Below, piece by piece: positions 1-10,374 of a stretch of DNA of 64,000 nt; the first letter of the stretch is position 1, and every line of letters starts with the position of its first letter. Origin of the DNA: Emmonsiellopsis sp. PD_33 (Eukaryota; Ascomycota; Eurotiomycetes; Onygenales; Ajellomycetaceae); NCBI GenBank assembly GCA_032988165.1, contig JANTQF010000021.1:124001-188000 (forward strand), written 5' to 3'. A program made the position numbers and the translations under genes. The notes under the pieces are model-generated. The model searched no databases. It was not told where the DNA came from and saw nothing but the letters and a program-made list of their open reading frames with translations.

Positions 1-3000
1 TGATGTTAATAATCTTATAAAGTAGTTAATAAATCATTGTGATAAAAAATTGACTGACCTTCTCCTGAAGAATCTTACTGCAAATTCTACAAACATCTCA
101 CCAAATTCAAATTCAAATTTGAACATAAACACTGCTGGCTTAAAGGGCTTAAAGGGGAAATACTGCAGCCATTATAAGATCCTCAGATATAAGAATGAGC
201 AGTGCTGGTAGTTACACTCTGAGTAACAGCTAAAACAGTCAAACTCAGATGACTTGAACAAATCAGGTGATTCAGATAAGAATAAGAGTAATAGATCTAG
301 TAATTTCAAGAAGAGTAAGAGTGGTAAAGATCTTATATCACACCAACCTTCTACAAACACTATGATAGTCCAGGGTAAAGCCTTTTCAGCTACACCAGGT
401 AATTCCTTAAGACCATGATATTTGGATACATGTGCCAGCTTCAATATGACTAGTAAATATCATTTGATGCTCAGCTATCAGCCATATGAAGGCAACCTCA
501 GTGTTGATGTTGCAACAGGTAATGAGGTAAAGATAGAAGAAATTAGTAATATGATTCTTAAGGTTGAGGATGATGACATTCCACTACATGACATCTACTA
601 CCTTCTAAATTTGATGGTCAACTTACTGTCATACACACAGTTGGAAGATCAGAGTTATAGATTCACCCTATCTAACTCTACACTATCATATTTCATCTGT
701 AGGGCCCTAAATAGTGTTACTTTCAATGCTATACAAACCAGCAAAGGCAATATATATAAGATTGTTGAATGAGAGTCTGAAATCAATGTCAATCATGTTA
801 GTAAAGCAGTTAATTATATCATAAAATTGCATGAGTATGAATCTTCTGATTCAGACTGAGAAATCAGCCTCATGGCTGCAGCCACTACTACTATGTCTCT
901 GACCTTAATATTGGAGCTGCCTTTAGTTGGCAAAACACTTATAGAATAGTATAGAGACCTCAGGCACATCCACACAGATGCTATTATTATAATGTTGAAG
1001 AATCCTCATGTAGGCATCAAAATAATTAGCCTAAAATCTAAGTTCTATTATAAGGATTACATTAAGACTAGCATGACTTGGCATTTCTCTAAGACCCCCA
1101 TGCCTCAATTGGTTCATCCAATTGAGAAGATTCACATCAATCTCACAGGGAGAGGTAAAACATTGGATGATTTATCTGACTACCCCCTGGAGTTCTAACA
1201 GGGGACAAAATATTACATGCTCATGATGTGTGATGTGACATATTATAGATGGGTATATTTTCTCAAGATGAAGGATGAGGCAGTTGATACTTTTAATTAC
1301 TAGCTTAAATTCATGTGGAATATGAGGTTTACAGCCCCTGTATTCCTACATATAGATATAGATAATGTTTTTTAGTTCAGCAAAATGAGCAATCTGATGA
1401 TCTAATAGGAGATTAAATGGGAACTAACTACATCATAGTTGCTACATCAGGATGGAGTCTCTGAGTGTGATATTTATATAGTAATAGAATATATAAGAGC
1501 AATTCTCAACTAGAGTAGATTACCCAAGAAGTTCTGGGCAGATATTCTATACATAGTTGTAGATATTATGAACAACACCCTAACATTTATAGTTCTATAT
1601 AATGAAAAGTTCTGGCTGTAGATGGCAGATTTAGTTACCCCTAGCTCTCATATAATCTTAGCATGTGCCCTATTTAATATACTATCCCAGGTGAAATATT
1701 TTTGCTGCATCAGAGCACCTGTGTATGCTCACCTGCATGGTTCACAGAAGTCAGCAGATAAACTATCTCCTTACATAAGACTATATAAATTAATTGGATC
1801 TATTAGAACCTCAATTTTTCAACTCTGAGACCCTGAAGAAGATAAGATAATCTCCTCATTGAATGTTAGATTTAATGAGAATAGTATGAAAGATCTTAAA
1901 TATAGAGTCTACTTCCTGCAGGATCTACTTAACCTTAAGGCTCCTATTAGACTGACAGACAAACCAATTTATATAGAGGATGATACAGAGGCCTCTATTA
2001 GTAGTCTGAATGACTCATAAATATAACCTGCAAAGTCTTATGCAACCTATATCCCCTTGCCTGATACAGGTAGTCTACCCAAATCATTTAAGAATGCTAT
2101 ATCAAGGCCAGGGGGGGTGAGTAAGTACTGATGAAAATCAATGCAGCATGAAATCACCAACCTGCAATGCTGAAAAACATAGCATCTTATCCCCTAATCC
2201 AATATATTAATTGGGGAACCAGTGGCCCCAGACTGCTGAGTATTCATCAAAAAAGACCAACCTCAAGATCTGAATGTGGATCCAGACAGAATCTTATAAA
2301 AATCTCATTGGGTAGTTTGTAGCAACTAGCTCAAGAAGGATAGTAGGAAGGAAATCTATACATCTATTATAATTAACACTATGAATCAAATATTATTCAT
2401 AGTTGCTGTAAAGCTCAGGTGGATATTATAACAGGCAGACATTATACTGGCCTACCTGCATGATCACTTAGGCAAGGAAATCTATATGAGGTAACCCACT
2501 GGATTTGAAGATGGCACTCCAAATACACTCATCTACACTGTAGGAGGAAGTCTTTACAGTCTAGATTCAGCCATAAAGATTTAGTACAACTTTTTGATGG
2601 CCTATCTCATTGAATTAGGATTCATTGTAAGTTTGTATAACTCTGTCTTCTAATATCATAAGGAAATACCACATCTCTATATAATCATCTACATCAATAA
2701 TTTAAATATAATCTCTGAGATTCCAGAGAAAGCCAATTGGTTGGTGAAAGCTCTCAGTGAGAAGCTAGAGGTCAAAAATTTATACAAACTGCAAAAATAT
2801 TTGGGCATGGAAGTTGACTGCTTGCCTGAGGAGATTAAGTTGACTCACTAATACTACATTGAGTGATTAGTAGAGGATTTCTATATGGATAATATCATTA
2901 CAGTCCATATGCCCATGGAGGAAGCTTTTTGCATTGATAATTCCCCTATTTCTGAGAGCAAAGCAGGCTTCACAAAGTAGCATTATTAATAGGGCATAGA

Positions 3001-3802
3001 GTGTATTCAATATCTTGCAGTCAAGACTCAGCCTGATATCACATACACAGTCTCACTATTCAGGCAGTGCAGCTCCAACCTAACCCTGAAATCATGAAAG
3101 GTGTTATTACATGTTATCTGATATTTAAAAGGAACCCTGAATGTAGGCCTCTTTTATAGATGTTATATAACTGAAAACAGTTTGATTCCTAAGTTCCCAA
3201 ATGATGTCTACCTCCCCATTGAATATATAGATTCTGATTGAGTAGGTCTATTGAATGATAATTGAAAATCTACATTCAGCTATATCTTCAAGCTTATAGG
3301 ATCTCTAATATCATGGCAATCTACCAAACAGGCCTGCATATCTCTCAGTTCAAATAAAGCCAAATATGTTATACTTAGTGAAGCAGTTTGCAAGGCAACA
3401 TAAATCTAAAATTTTATGTAAAAGCTCAGATTTATAACTACATCTTCAATATAGATTCATGTGGACAACAAGAGCACTATTAACCTTATCTAAGTCACTA
3501 TGATTATGGCCCACAGCAAGCATATAGACATGTAATTTCACTATTCATAATCTCAGTTGAAAAATAGCATTATCTTGCTAGAATACATTCCAACAACTGA
3601 AATGGCTGCAGATGGCCTGATGAAGCCTCTAGGCATAGTCATATTTATATGTTTCATTAATTTGCTAGAGACTCTGATGGGGAACAATGGAAAGTAGCAA
3701 GTCTGGTCATGTATCTAGGTTTTTTCCACTATCTGGCAACATTTTGTTGTTTTTCAGTGTTTTTTTGTGAGATCTACATACATAGCTCCACCTGAGGGGG
3801 GG
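1..3802 (+). mobile_element. Copia-1: decayed Ty1/Copia retrotransposon, internal region, 5' end outside the window
   Basis: Broken plus-strand reading frames follow the Copia order. An aspartic protease start (DTCASFNMT, with Cys for the usual Gly) lies near 422. Integrase pieces span about 990-1830. Reverse transcriptase spans about 2230-2880, with YINNLN for the usual YVDDL-type box. RNase H spans about 3000-3660, ending in a short 'AADGLMKPL' motif. Every domain carries TAA/TAG/TGA stops where the family has Gln, Trp or Arg. I see no CG dinucleotide from 1 to about 3936. Both facts point to repeat-induced C-to-T mutation, so the element is dead. A G-rich polypurine tract (3792-3802) precedes the 3' LTR. 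The 5' LTR and most of gag are missing because the window starts inside the element. Confidence 0.9.
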
Positions 3803-4083
3803 TGTTGGCCATATGCCTCCAGCCTCCTGATCAGGCATAGTGCACTTATGTGATCACACAGTAGATAGATTCCTTGCTAGTGTAGCAATATAAGAGATCT
3901 TCAACCTTCCCACAGATTTTAGCTGATTAGTCACTCCACGCTACGCCCAAACGCGGCTTAGCGTGCTTAAGGAGACTTCGCTTAATTCTATTTTTAGTTT
4001 CTTCCTCTCGTTCAATGTTTTTCTTGCTCCCTTGCCTCAGTATATATAGAGGTTATCTGTCCTCGTTTATTCTTAGGCTGACA
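3803..4083 (+). repeat. Probable 3' LTR of Copia-1
   Basis: The sequence after the polypurine tract starts TGTTGGCC. A plausible end is GGCTGACA at 4076-4083, an imperfect inverted match to that start. The first 134 bp lack CG; the outer part from 3937 contains many. No 5' LTR copy or target duplication is visible for comparison, so the right edge is inferred and could instead be near 3937. Confidence 0.5.
3937..3965. other. CG-rich hairpin in or beside the Copia-1 LTR
   Basis: An 11-base arm at 3937-3947 (CACGCTACGCC) pairs with 3955-3965 (GGCTTAGCGTG) across a 7-base loop, with 10 of 11 positions complementary. It sits exactly where CG dinucleotides reappear after 3.9 kb without any. It could be an LTR secondary structure or chance; no function can be assigned. 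Confidence 0.4.
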
Positions 4084-5059
4084 AATCTAGGGTTCCGCTC
4101 CTCAGCACACGGCCGTGGAGCTATGTGGGATGTGGCTGGGGAGGGCAAGGCTGCCTGCACGTAACCCCCCCCCCCCCCCCTGAATATCCAGCCGCCCCGC
4201 ATGACTCGCCTCCCCTCAAATCCTGCTTCCGATGTCATGGATGGAGAGGAAAAGAACTAATAAGTTTTTGCTGCCTGATGTTCCCTGATTTTATGCCTTT
4301 CGATTTGTTTGCAAACTTACCTGGGAGGACAAGAAGTCAGCTTGATTGGTTATCTAGCCAGCGCCTGATGGACAGTAGGTAGGCTATCAAGCCTAACGAA
4401 CAGTCATAAGCGCCCAACTCTGTACTCCAAGCCACAGCGTCACGCTCAAGCATCAGCTGAGAGCTCCCTTGCTCGGTTCCCAGGTGGGGTTTTCGGCCCC
4501 CAAACACCCCACCCTGATCTGCTAGGGCTACCAATAAGCTCCGGTGCATTGCTGCCTGCACCAAGTTTATGAGGGTCCGTGACAATTCCCTCAAAGGAAG
4601 AGCATGTCTCTATGGCTGATTGTGCCGTGATTTATTGTTGACTCTTCAACCGCTGCATTCCCGATCCAGGCACGCGGGATAATGCAGGATAAATACTGAA
4701 AGGGACCGCATATAGCCCGCTTGGGAACCACCGGGCCTTTCTTTTGGATAGCGCAAACCATCCGGGTTTCACTGCCTGGCCTTGGTGGGTTGTTTGCTCC
4801 TCGACTTTTCAGCAACGTCGGCAACCTCCTCTCACTATACTATTTTCCGCAGAGCCTCATTTGTTGTGGAGGGCATATCCGGACCCTTTCTTTCGAGTTC
4901 TAGAAGGGACCTGGCTTGTATAAATTGGTCAACAAGTTTTGTCTCCATCTGTTTCCCGCTGTATTTTCCTCATCTTCACAGCTCAACTTGTTAAGATATC
5001 CATCTAACATCAAGACGAGTACCAGTTGAAAATCAGCTGCGACTACTTCTTCGCCAGCC
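4084..5059. other. Intergenic region upstream of the BCS1-like gene
   Basis: No supported gene. It holds the 16-C run listed separately and the presumed promoter and 5' UTR of the plus-strand AAA ATPase gene. Overlapping short frames on both strands show no recognisable domain. Confidence 0.6.
4165..4180. repeat. Homopolymer run of 16 C
   Basis: Sixteen consecutive C residues. The length is likely to vary between isolates and is prone to sequencing error. Confidence 0.9.
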
Positions 5060-6877
5060 ATGGCTTCCCCATCATCAACAATGGCCGTGGACAGAGTATT
5101 CGAATCTTTCCTCCCCGGTTTTTCCGTCGCGTCCAGAATCGCATCCTCCCTGTTCCACATCGACCTTAGCGATTATCTATCCTACGTCATCGGTGCTGCT
5201 GCGGCTTTCCTGGCCCTAAAATACATGAGCGAAAACGCAAGCTGGTTCATCTGGCGACATTTTGCCTGCAACGCCGAGATAAGTGTTGAAGACGAAGTGT
5301 ACAGTTACGTCATGTATTGGCTGGGTCGGCAATCCTTTTCAAACAACACTCCGAACTTTACCGCTGCCACCAAGACGGAGTATGACTATTTCTCTCGCTT
5401 TCGCGATAGAGGGTCGAGCAAAAAGGAATATGATTCAGATATAGGATCAGATGAGGATTTCGATGAGTACTGGGAAAGGACCAATCGACGGGACAGGACG
5501 AGACAAGTCAATTTCACGCCTTCGGTTGGACACCATTACTTCCGCTACAAGGGACGGTTTATAAAACTCACTCGACGCAGGGAGAAAGTGAATGCCTTTA
5601 CCTTTTTAGACAATGTGTCTATTTCTTGTCTTGGCCGGGACCCTAGTTTTTTGAAGGAATTGATCGATGAGGCCCAGCAGGCCTATATCAATCGTGATGG
5701 GAATAAAACAATAATTTATAGGTCCGCCAAGGGCTCCAAGGGTGAAGATTCTACCATCTGGCAACGCTGCATGGCAAGACATCCCCGCGCCATGTCTACG
5801 GTCGTTCTCGACACAAGCCAGAAGGAAGATTTTATGAAGGACGTCAAGGACTATCTCCACCCGCTTACCAAAAGGTGGTATGCAAACCGCGGAATTCCAT
5901 ATCGCCGTGGCTACCTCTTTCACGGACCCCCTGGATGCGGCAAAACAAGTCTAGGCTTCGCTGCCGCCGGAGATCTCGGCCTCAAAATATACATCATCAG
6001 CTTAAATTCTCGGACCCTCACTGAAGAAGGCCTCGCATCCCTATTCACCAGCCTGCCGCAACGGTGCATAGTCCTTCTCGAAGATATCGACACAGCAGGC
6101 GTCACCACCAACAATCGCACGGACAACTCCGCCACCCCATCTTCCGACGCTCCTAAAAACAACCCAGCGATGAACGAAAGCAAACCTAGCAAATCTAACG
6201 ACCAACAGCGCCCACCCATCTCCCTCTCAGGCTTACTCAACACAATCGACGGCGTGGCATCGAGCGAAGGCCGCATCCTCATCATGACAACCAACCACAT
6301 CGAAAATCTGGACCCGGCCCTCCTCCGTCCCGGACGCGTCGACATGGCCATCCGCTTCGAATACGCCAACGCAGACGCAATCCGGAACATGTTCAGGGGT
6401 GTCTACACGAAGCTCGAAGGAGACATCAAGTACTCAACCCGACCACGCCATCGCCGCGCGGGAGCGAAGAAGCAACCCACCTCCTCGTCAGCGGCGGCAG
6501 CGGCGTCTTCGTCCCTGGAATCGAAATCCCACCCCACCCCTTCAACCACAGATAAACCGCAACTTCCACCCCTCCACCGCAGCACAATCCACCAACACTC
6601 CTTCTCACCGGAAACGATCAGCTCGCTCGCAGCGGACTTCGCCTCGCGCATTCCGGCAGACAAGTTTACTCCCGCAGAAATCCAGGGGTATTTACTCAAG
6701 CATAAATTTTCCCCCGAACAGGCTGTCGCCGGGGCTGAGGAGTGGGCTCGGGATTTTTGCCGGCCCGGGGAGAAGAAGGGGGTGAATGGTGTGGGCGGTG
6801 GAAATGAGGATGCGGAGTCGGTAGTGAAGGTTAATGGGGTGAGTTTGAAGGCTGGTGATGAATCTGGAGGGAGCTAA
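5060..6877 (+). CDS. BCS1-like mitochondrial AAA+ ATPase
   Basis: One intronless frame of 605 residues. A hydrophobic segment lies at about 33-52, followed by a BCS1-type N-terminal domain to about residue 250. The AAA+ core has Walker A GPPGCGKTS (289-297), Walker B CIVLLEDID (about 336-344), a sensor-like MTTNH, and arginine-finger region LLRPGRVD (about 421-428). BCS1 proteins sit in the mitochondrial inner membrane; the founding member translocates the folded Rieske protein into complex III. Yeast Bcs1 is about 456 residues. This protein is longer, with a Ser/Pro/Asn insert after Walker B (about 350-385) and an Ala/Ser/Pro-rich C-terminal region, like the fungal BCS1 paralogues of unknown role. 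I therefore assign the family, not the Rieske function. The start ATG is the first in frame; a second Met lies eight codons in. Confidence 0.9.
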   Translation: MASPSSTMAVDRVFESFLPGFSVASRIASSLFHIDLSDYLSYVIGAAAAFLALKYMSENASWFIWRHFACNAEISVEDEVYSYVMYWLGRQSFSNNTPNFTAATKTEYDYFSRFRDRGSSKKEYDSDIGSDEDFDEYWERTNRRDRTRQVNFTPSVGHHYFRYKGRFIKLTRRREKVNAFTFLDNVSISCLGRDPSFLKELIDEAQQAYINRDGNKTIIYRSAKGSKGEDSTIWQRCMARHPRAMSTVVLDTSQKEDFMKDVKDYLHPLTKRWYANRGIPYRRGYLFHGPPGCGKTSLGFAAAGDLGLKIYIISLNSRTLTEEGLASLFTSLPQRCIVLLEDIDTAGVTTNNRTDNSATPSSDAPKNNPAMNESKPSKSNDQQRPPISLSGLLNTIDGVASSEGRILIMTTNHIENLDPALLRPGRVDMAIRFEYANADAIRNMFRGVYTKLEGDIKYSTRPRHRRAGAKKQPTSSSAAAAASSSLESKSHPTPSTTDKPQLPPLHRSTIHQHSFSPETISSLAADFASRIPADKFTPAEIQGYLLKHKFSPEQAVAGAEEWARDFCRPGEKKGVNGVGGGNEDAESVVKVNGVSLKAGDESGGS

Positions 6878-7457
6878 GTGGTGGGGGGTTCGTTCTCGGG
6901 ACATGAAGACGATGATATAGTCGTTTAAATGATAATGATAAATTGCATGTTGAATTAGAAATTGAATTAATGAAGTCGTTTTAGTAATTTGGTTCCAATT
7001 CAGTCATTGGAAACTATATTAAGGGTAAAAATATATCAAACATTCCATCACATCCATGGTATAAAATTTACCATCCGACGAAATTAATGGATATCAACGC
7101 GCGTGGCGGAGACCAATCTTCAACGTGCAATTAGAGTTAAATCAAAGAGAGCACGTTTTATACGGAGAAGAAACAAGCCAAAACCCAAAATAATTGCTTC
7201 AGATCTAGCAAAACATATATTTCTTCTAGCAAGTATATCGCAAGCATCATGAACGAGCACGAAAAAGGCAGATTTAACAATAACATCGATTGATTCAGGT
7301 GGGTATCAGAAAAAAGGACAGAAAGTCTTTGCTAGCCGAAAAAAATATAACAAAACTCCCTTAAAAAAATAACCACGAAGGAGAACGAGGGCTTCGGGTG
7401 CATTACATCCTCAGAGAAAGGAAAGGACAAAGCAGGCACACTGTACATTCTACCCAA
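6878..7457. other. Convergent intergenic region, A+T-rich
   Basis: Lies between the 3' ends of the BCS1-like gene (+) and the phosphodiesterase gene (-). It presumably holds both 3' UTRs. No coding signal or repeat seen. Confidence 0.6.
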
Positions 7458-9746
7458 TCATACACGATTCTTGAAATCTGATGTAGGTTCGGGCTGCTCA
7501 GGGTTGGATTTTGAAAATCCCTTTGCCCAGTTTTCTAGCCATTTGAGCTTGTCTAGGAATTTGTCCCATAATGAGGACAAGTGTCCAACGGGGTCCTCAG
7601 CTTCTGGCGCGCCGGTTTCACCCGTTGGCGTAGGATTGGTGGTAGAAGTGGCGGGGGTAGTAGTCTGAGTCTGGGTGGTGATGATGGGGTTGCTGGCGCT
7701 CGTGCTAAGTGGCGGGTCATCTGGAATTTCAGGGGCGGGAGAACCCCCGGCGGAATGGAGGCCGATGGGGTTTAGTGGAAGGCGAAGAGTGCCGTTGTTG
7801 GGATGAGGAGTTACTTCTAAGGAGTCGCAGAGAATGTTATATACCTCTATGTTTTCTGTTGAATACGTTAGCTTGTCGAAAGCTGGCTAATGACAAATTT
7901 GGAATGTAACTTACGGAAAGCCTGCATGCGGCTGTTGGGATTGTGGGGAAATTTTGGCCCACGTGCGACAAATATGGCTCGCATAAGAGGATGCTCGTGG
8001 TCATATCCGTGAATACCTCGGGGATGGTAAACCTGGTTCTTCTTTTTCGCTTCTTTGACGTCGAAATCCGGCCTCTCAACAATCGCCCAGCCGGTTTTCG
8101 GAATTACCCACAAAGGCGCGATACGGTCGTTGTTGGAGAAGTGATACCGTTCAGGCATTGTTTCGCGCGTATAAACTTCGATCGAATCACCGTATAAGCT
8201 GGAAGATTCCTCTAGTTGCTGCTTGAGGGTCTCTAGATCCTCCGGCCGCTTAGGTCGAATCCCACGGAGCGGCCATCCATCAATATGGTCCACCAAATTA
8301 AGATCTATGAGGTCTTCAAGCTGTACCAAGCGATCTGTGGAGGTCGTAGCCATGCCATGGTCAGATACAATGATGACGTTAACAATTTCAGTGAGGTTTC
8401 GGTCATGAAGGCCCCGGAAAACATTTTCAAGAAATTTATCCGCGTTTGATATTGTGGTGCGAATTTCGGTGCTATTCGGGCCGAATTTGTGCCCATCAGC
8501 ATCCACATTGGGGACATACGCAGCGATGAGTTGTGGTCGTTTGCCGCTGTTTGACGGCATATCGTCTTCGTCGCCCGGCAAGTCTAAAAACGATAGCACT
8601 CGGTTGGCCTTGCGAAGCAAAGCTTCGCTACCATTGTATTTATCTAGTATTGTGGGTTCAACGTGCGCAATATGGGCTTCTGACCCCGGCCACATATGGA
8701 TTGCGGTGCGAACACCCTGGTTTTCAGCCGTGACCCATACAGGTTCTGCATTCCACCACTTGGGATGCATGCTTCTGCTTGGATCTGTGTAATAAAACTC
8801 CTCTTCTAACTCCGGATCCCAAAATGTGTTACCGACGACCCCATGGCTTTCAGGATAAAGGCCGGTTACCAGGGTAAAGTGGTTTGGGAAAGTCACACTG
8901 GGAAAGCTAGGGAGCATGTAGTCGGGTGAAATCCCATTCGCAATAAAGGAATTGAGGGTCGGAGTAAGGCCACGAGTAAGGAAATCGGCTCGAAACCCGT
9001 CGAGAGAAATAAGGATTGTTGTTGGCGCGAAAAGGGAGGTGCCATTTGATAAAATGGTACGGCGTCGGTGGGATGACCGGAACGTACCGGATTCCTTGTA
9101 CGCTCCTAAAAAGAGAATAAGGAATAGAACCACGATTCCAGTGGAAATTAGGCAGATTTTCCGGCACCATGATGCCCTTGACTAGAGAACAATCTAAGTT
9201 AACAACCGTAGATAGATGGGGGTAAATAAATGACAACAGTCGCTATTGGCTGGGAAGTGGACAACATACTGATTTGTAAACGCGACGGCCCGGCACGGCA
9301 TGTCCCAAGTCGGAAGATGTTGTTGATGATTGGGAGCTGGCATCATCTTCGAATACACCCTCTTCCATCTCATACATCAGCTCTGCCTCCTCTTCCTTTC
9401 TCCCTTTGCGCTCCATCCGTGCCGCTCTTCGTTCCAACCGCCGTTGCCGTCTCCTCTCCCGCTTTCCAATGCGCACGCTACTGCCATTATCATGTTTGGA
9501 CCCGAATATCCGTCGTAAGGGATCTGTAGGGCTTGTTTTCACAAGCAGTCTCTCGCGCTCTTCCTCCTCCTCCAGGACCGTTCGATCATGTTGGGATAGT
9601 TCTAGGGTAGTCCGGGAGCCTTTGACAAGCTCGTCATCTTCGGAATCAGAGTCCTGGTCGGAGAGGGACCTCAACGACGCAACATCATCGTCGTATGCGC
9701 TGGGAGAAAGGAGGGACGGACTGGCGGGCACTGGCCGAGGAGGCAT
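7458..9746 (-). CDS. Type II membrane nucleotide pyrophosphatase/phosphodiesterase (NPP family)
   Basis: Three exons give 713 residues: 9746-9270, 9181-7915 and 7855-7458 (introns 88 and 59 bp; lengths keep frame). The N-terminal ~165 residues are acidic, then Arg-rich (RRQRRLERR), and should be cytosolic. A signal anchor lies at about 168-187. The lumenal catalytic domain shows alkaline-phosphatase-superfamily NPP signatures: SLDGFR (metal Asp), the nucleophile Thr in SVTFPNHF (codon at 8891-8893, about residue 256), DADGHKFGP, SDHGMA and HGYDH. Exon 3 restores the family's conserved 'FQNIEVYN' continuation. The C-terminal tail is Thr/Pro-rich. Yeast NPP1/NPP2 are the closest functional models: they hydrolyse extracellular or vacuolar nucleotides and are phosphate-regulated. 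It diverges from the USP-like gene across a 628-bp gap. Confidence 0.9.
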
Positions 9747-10374
9747 TGCTACAGCCTGCGATCCGCCAAATGGAACTCAACTCCGCTAGATGGTACCTGT
9801 TCACATCATAAGGAGTTCCGGGGCCCGTACACTGGGGTCGGATGGAGAGGAGAGAGATGGTGGCTGGCAATCCAAGCCAAACCGCTGATGATGTCGGGCT
9901 GAAAGGATGAAATGTGGTGGACGCGGCTCTTGGGATATCGTAATTATCCCTTACCGTACGATACAGCAATACGCGGGTCTTTGGCTGGGGCATGCGGGAT
10001 GCTGCGTATGGGCGTGTATTCAATACCTCCCACCACATCTTGCCCCTATTATCACGACTTCTCTCTCCTCAACACCACGTCTCTTTTGTGAATTACAGCT
10101 AGGATATCATCTTTGGACCTCTTGAGGTCAATGAAGCAGCTTCGGCTCCCACAAACCAATCCAGCCAGCATGGTTCGACTAACTAGCGAATGGCGTGGGC
10201 CCTGAATACGAGCCAGGGTGGCTGTTTATGCCTTGCCGCTTCTTTTAAATCGAGTCTCAATGCCAAAGGATCCTGTCTGCCAGATTCTTGCTTTTGATAG
10301 TGTTGTTTCTTGATTCAACCCTCAAGGTCTTTATATCCAAACCCCGCACGGGATCTAACACGGCTATTTCTCCA
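9747..10374. other. Divergent promoter region between the NPP and USP-like genes
   Basis: 628 bp between two start codons on opposite strands, so it carries both promoters and 5' UTRs. No conserved regulatory element was identified. Confidence 0.5.

Noticed and set aside
8868..9133. Independent phosphodiesterase start at the GTG/Met near 9133
   Set aside because: The frame is open upstream, encodes the rest of the membrane helix, and splices cleanly to the N-terminal exon ending at 9270.
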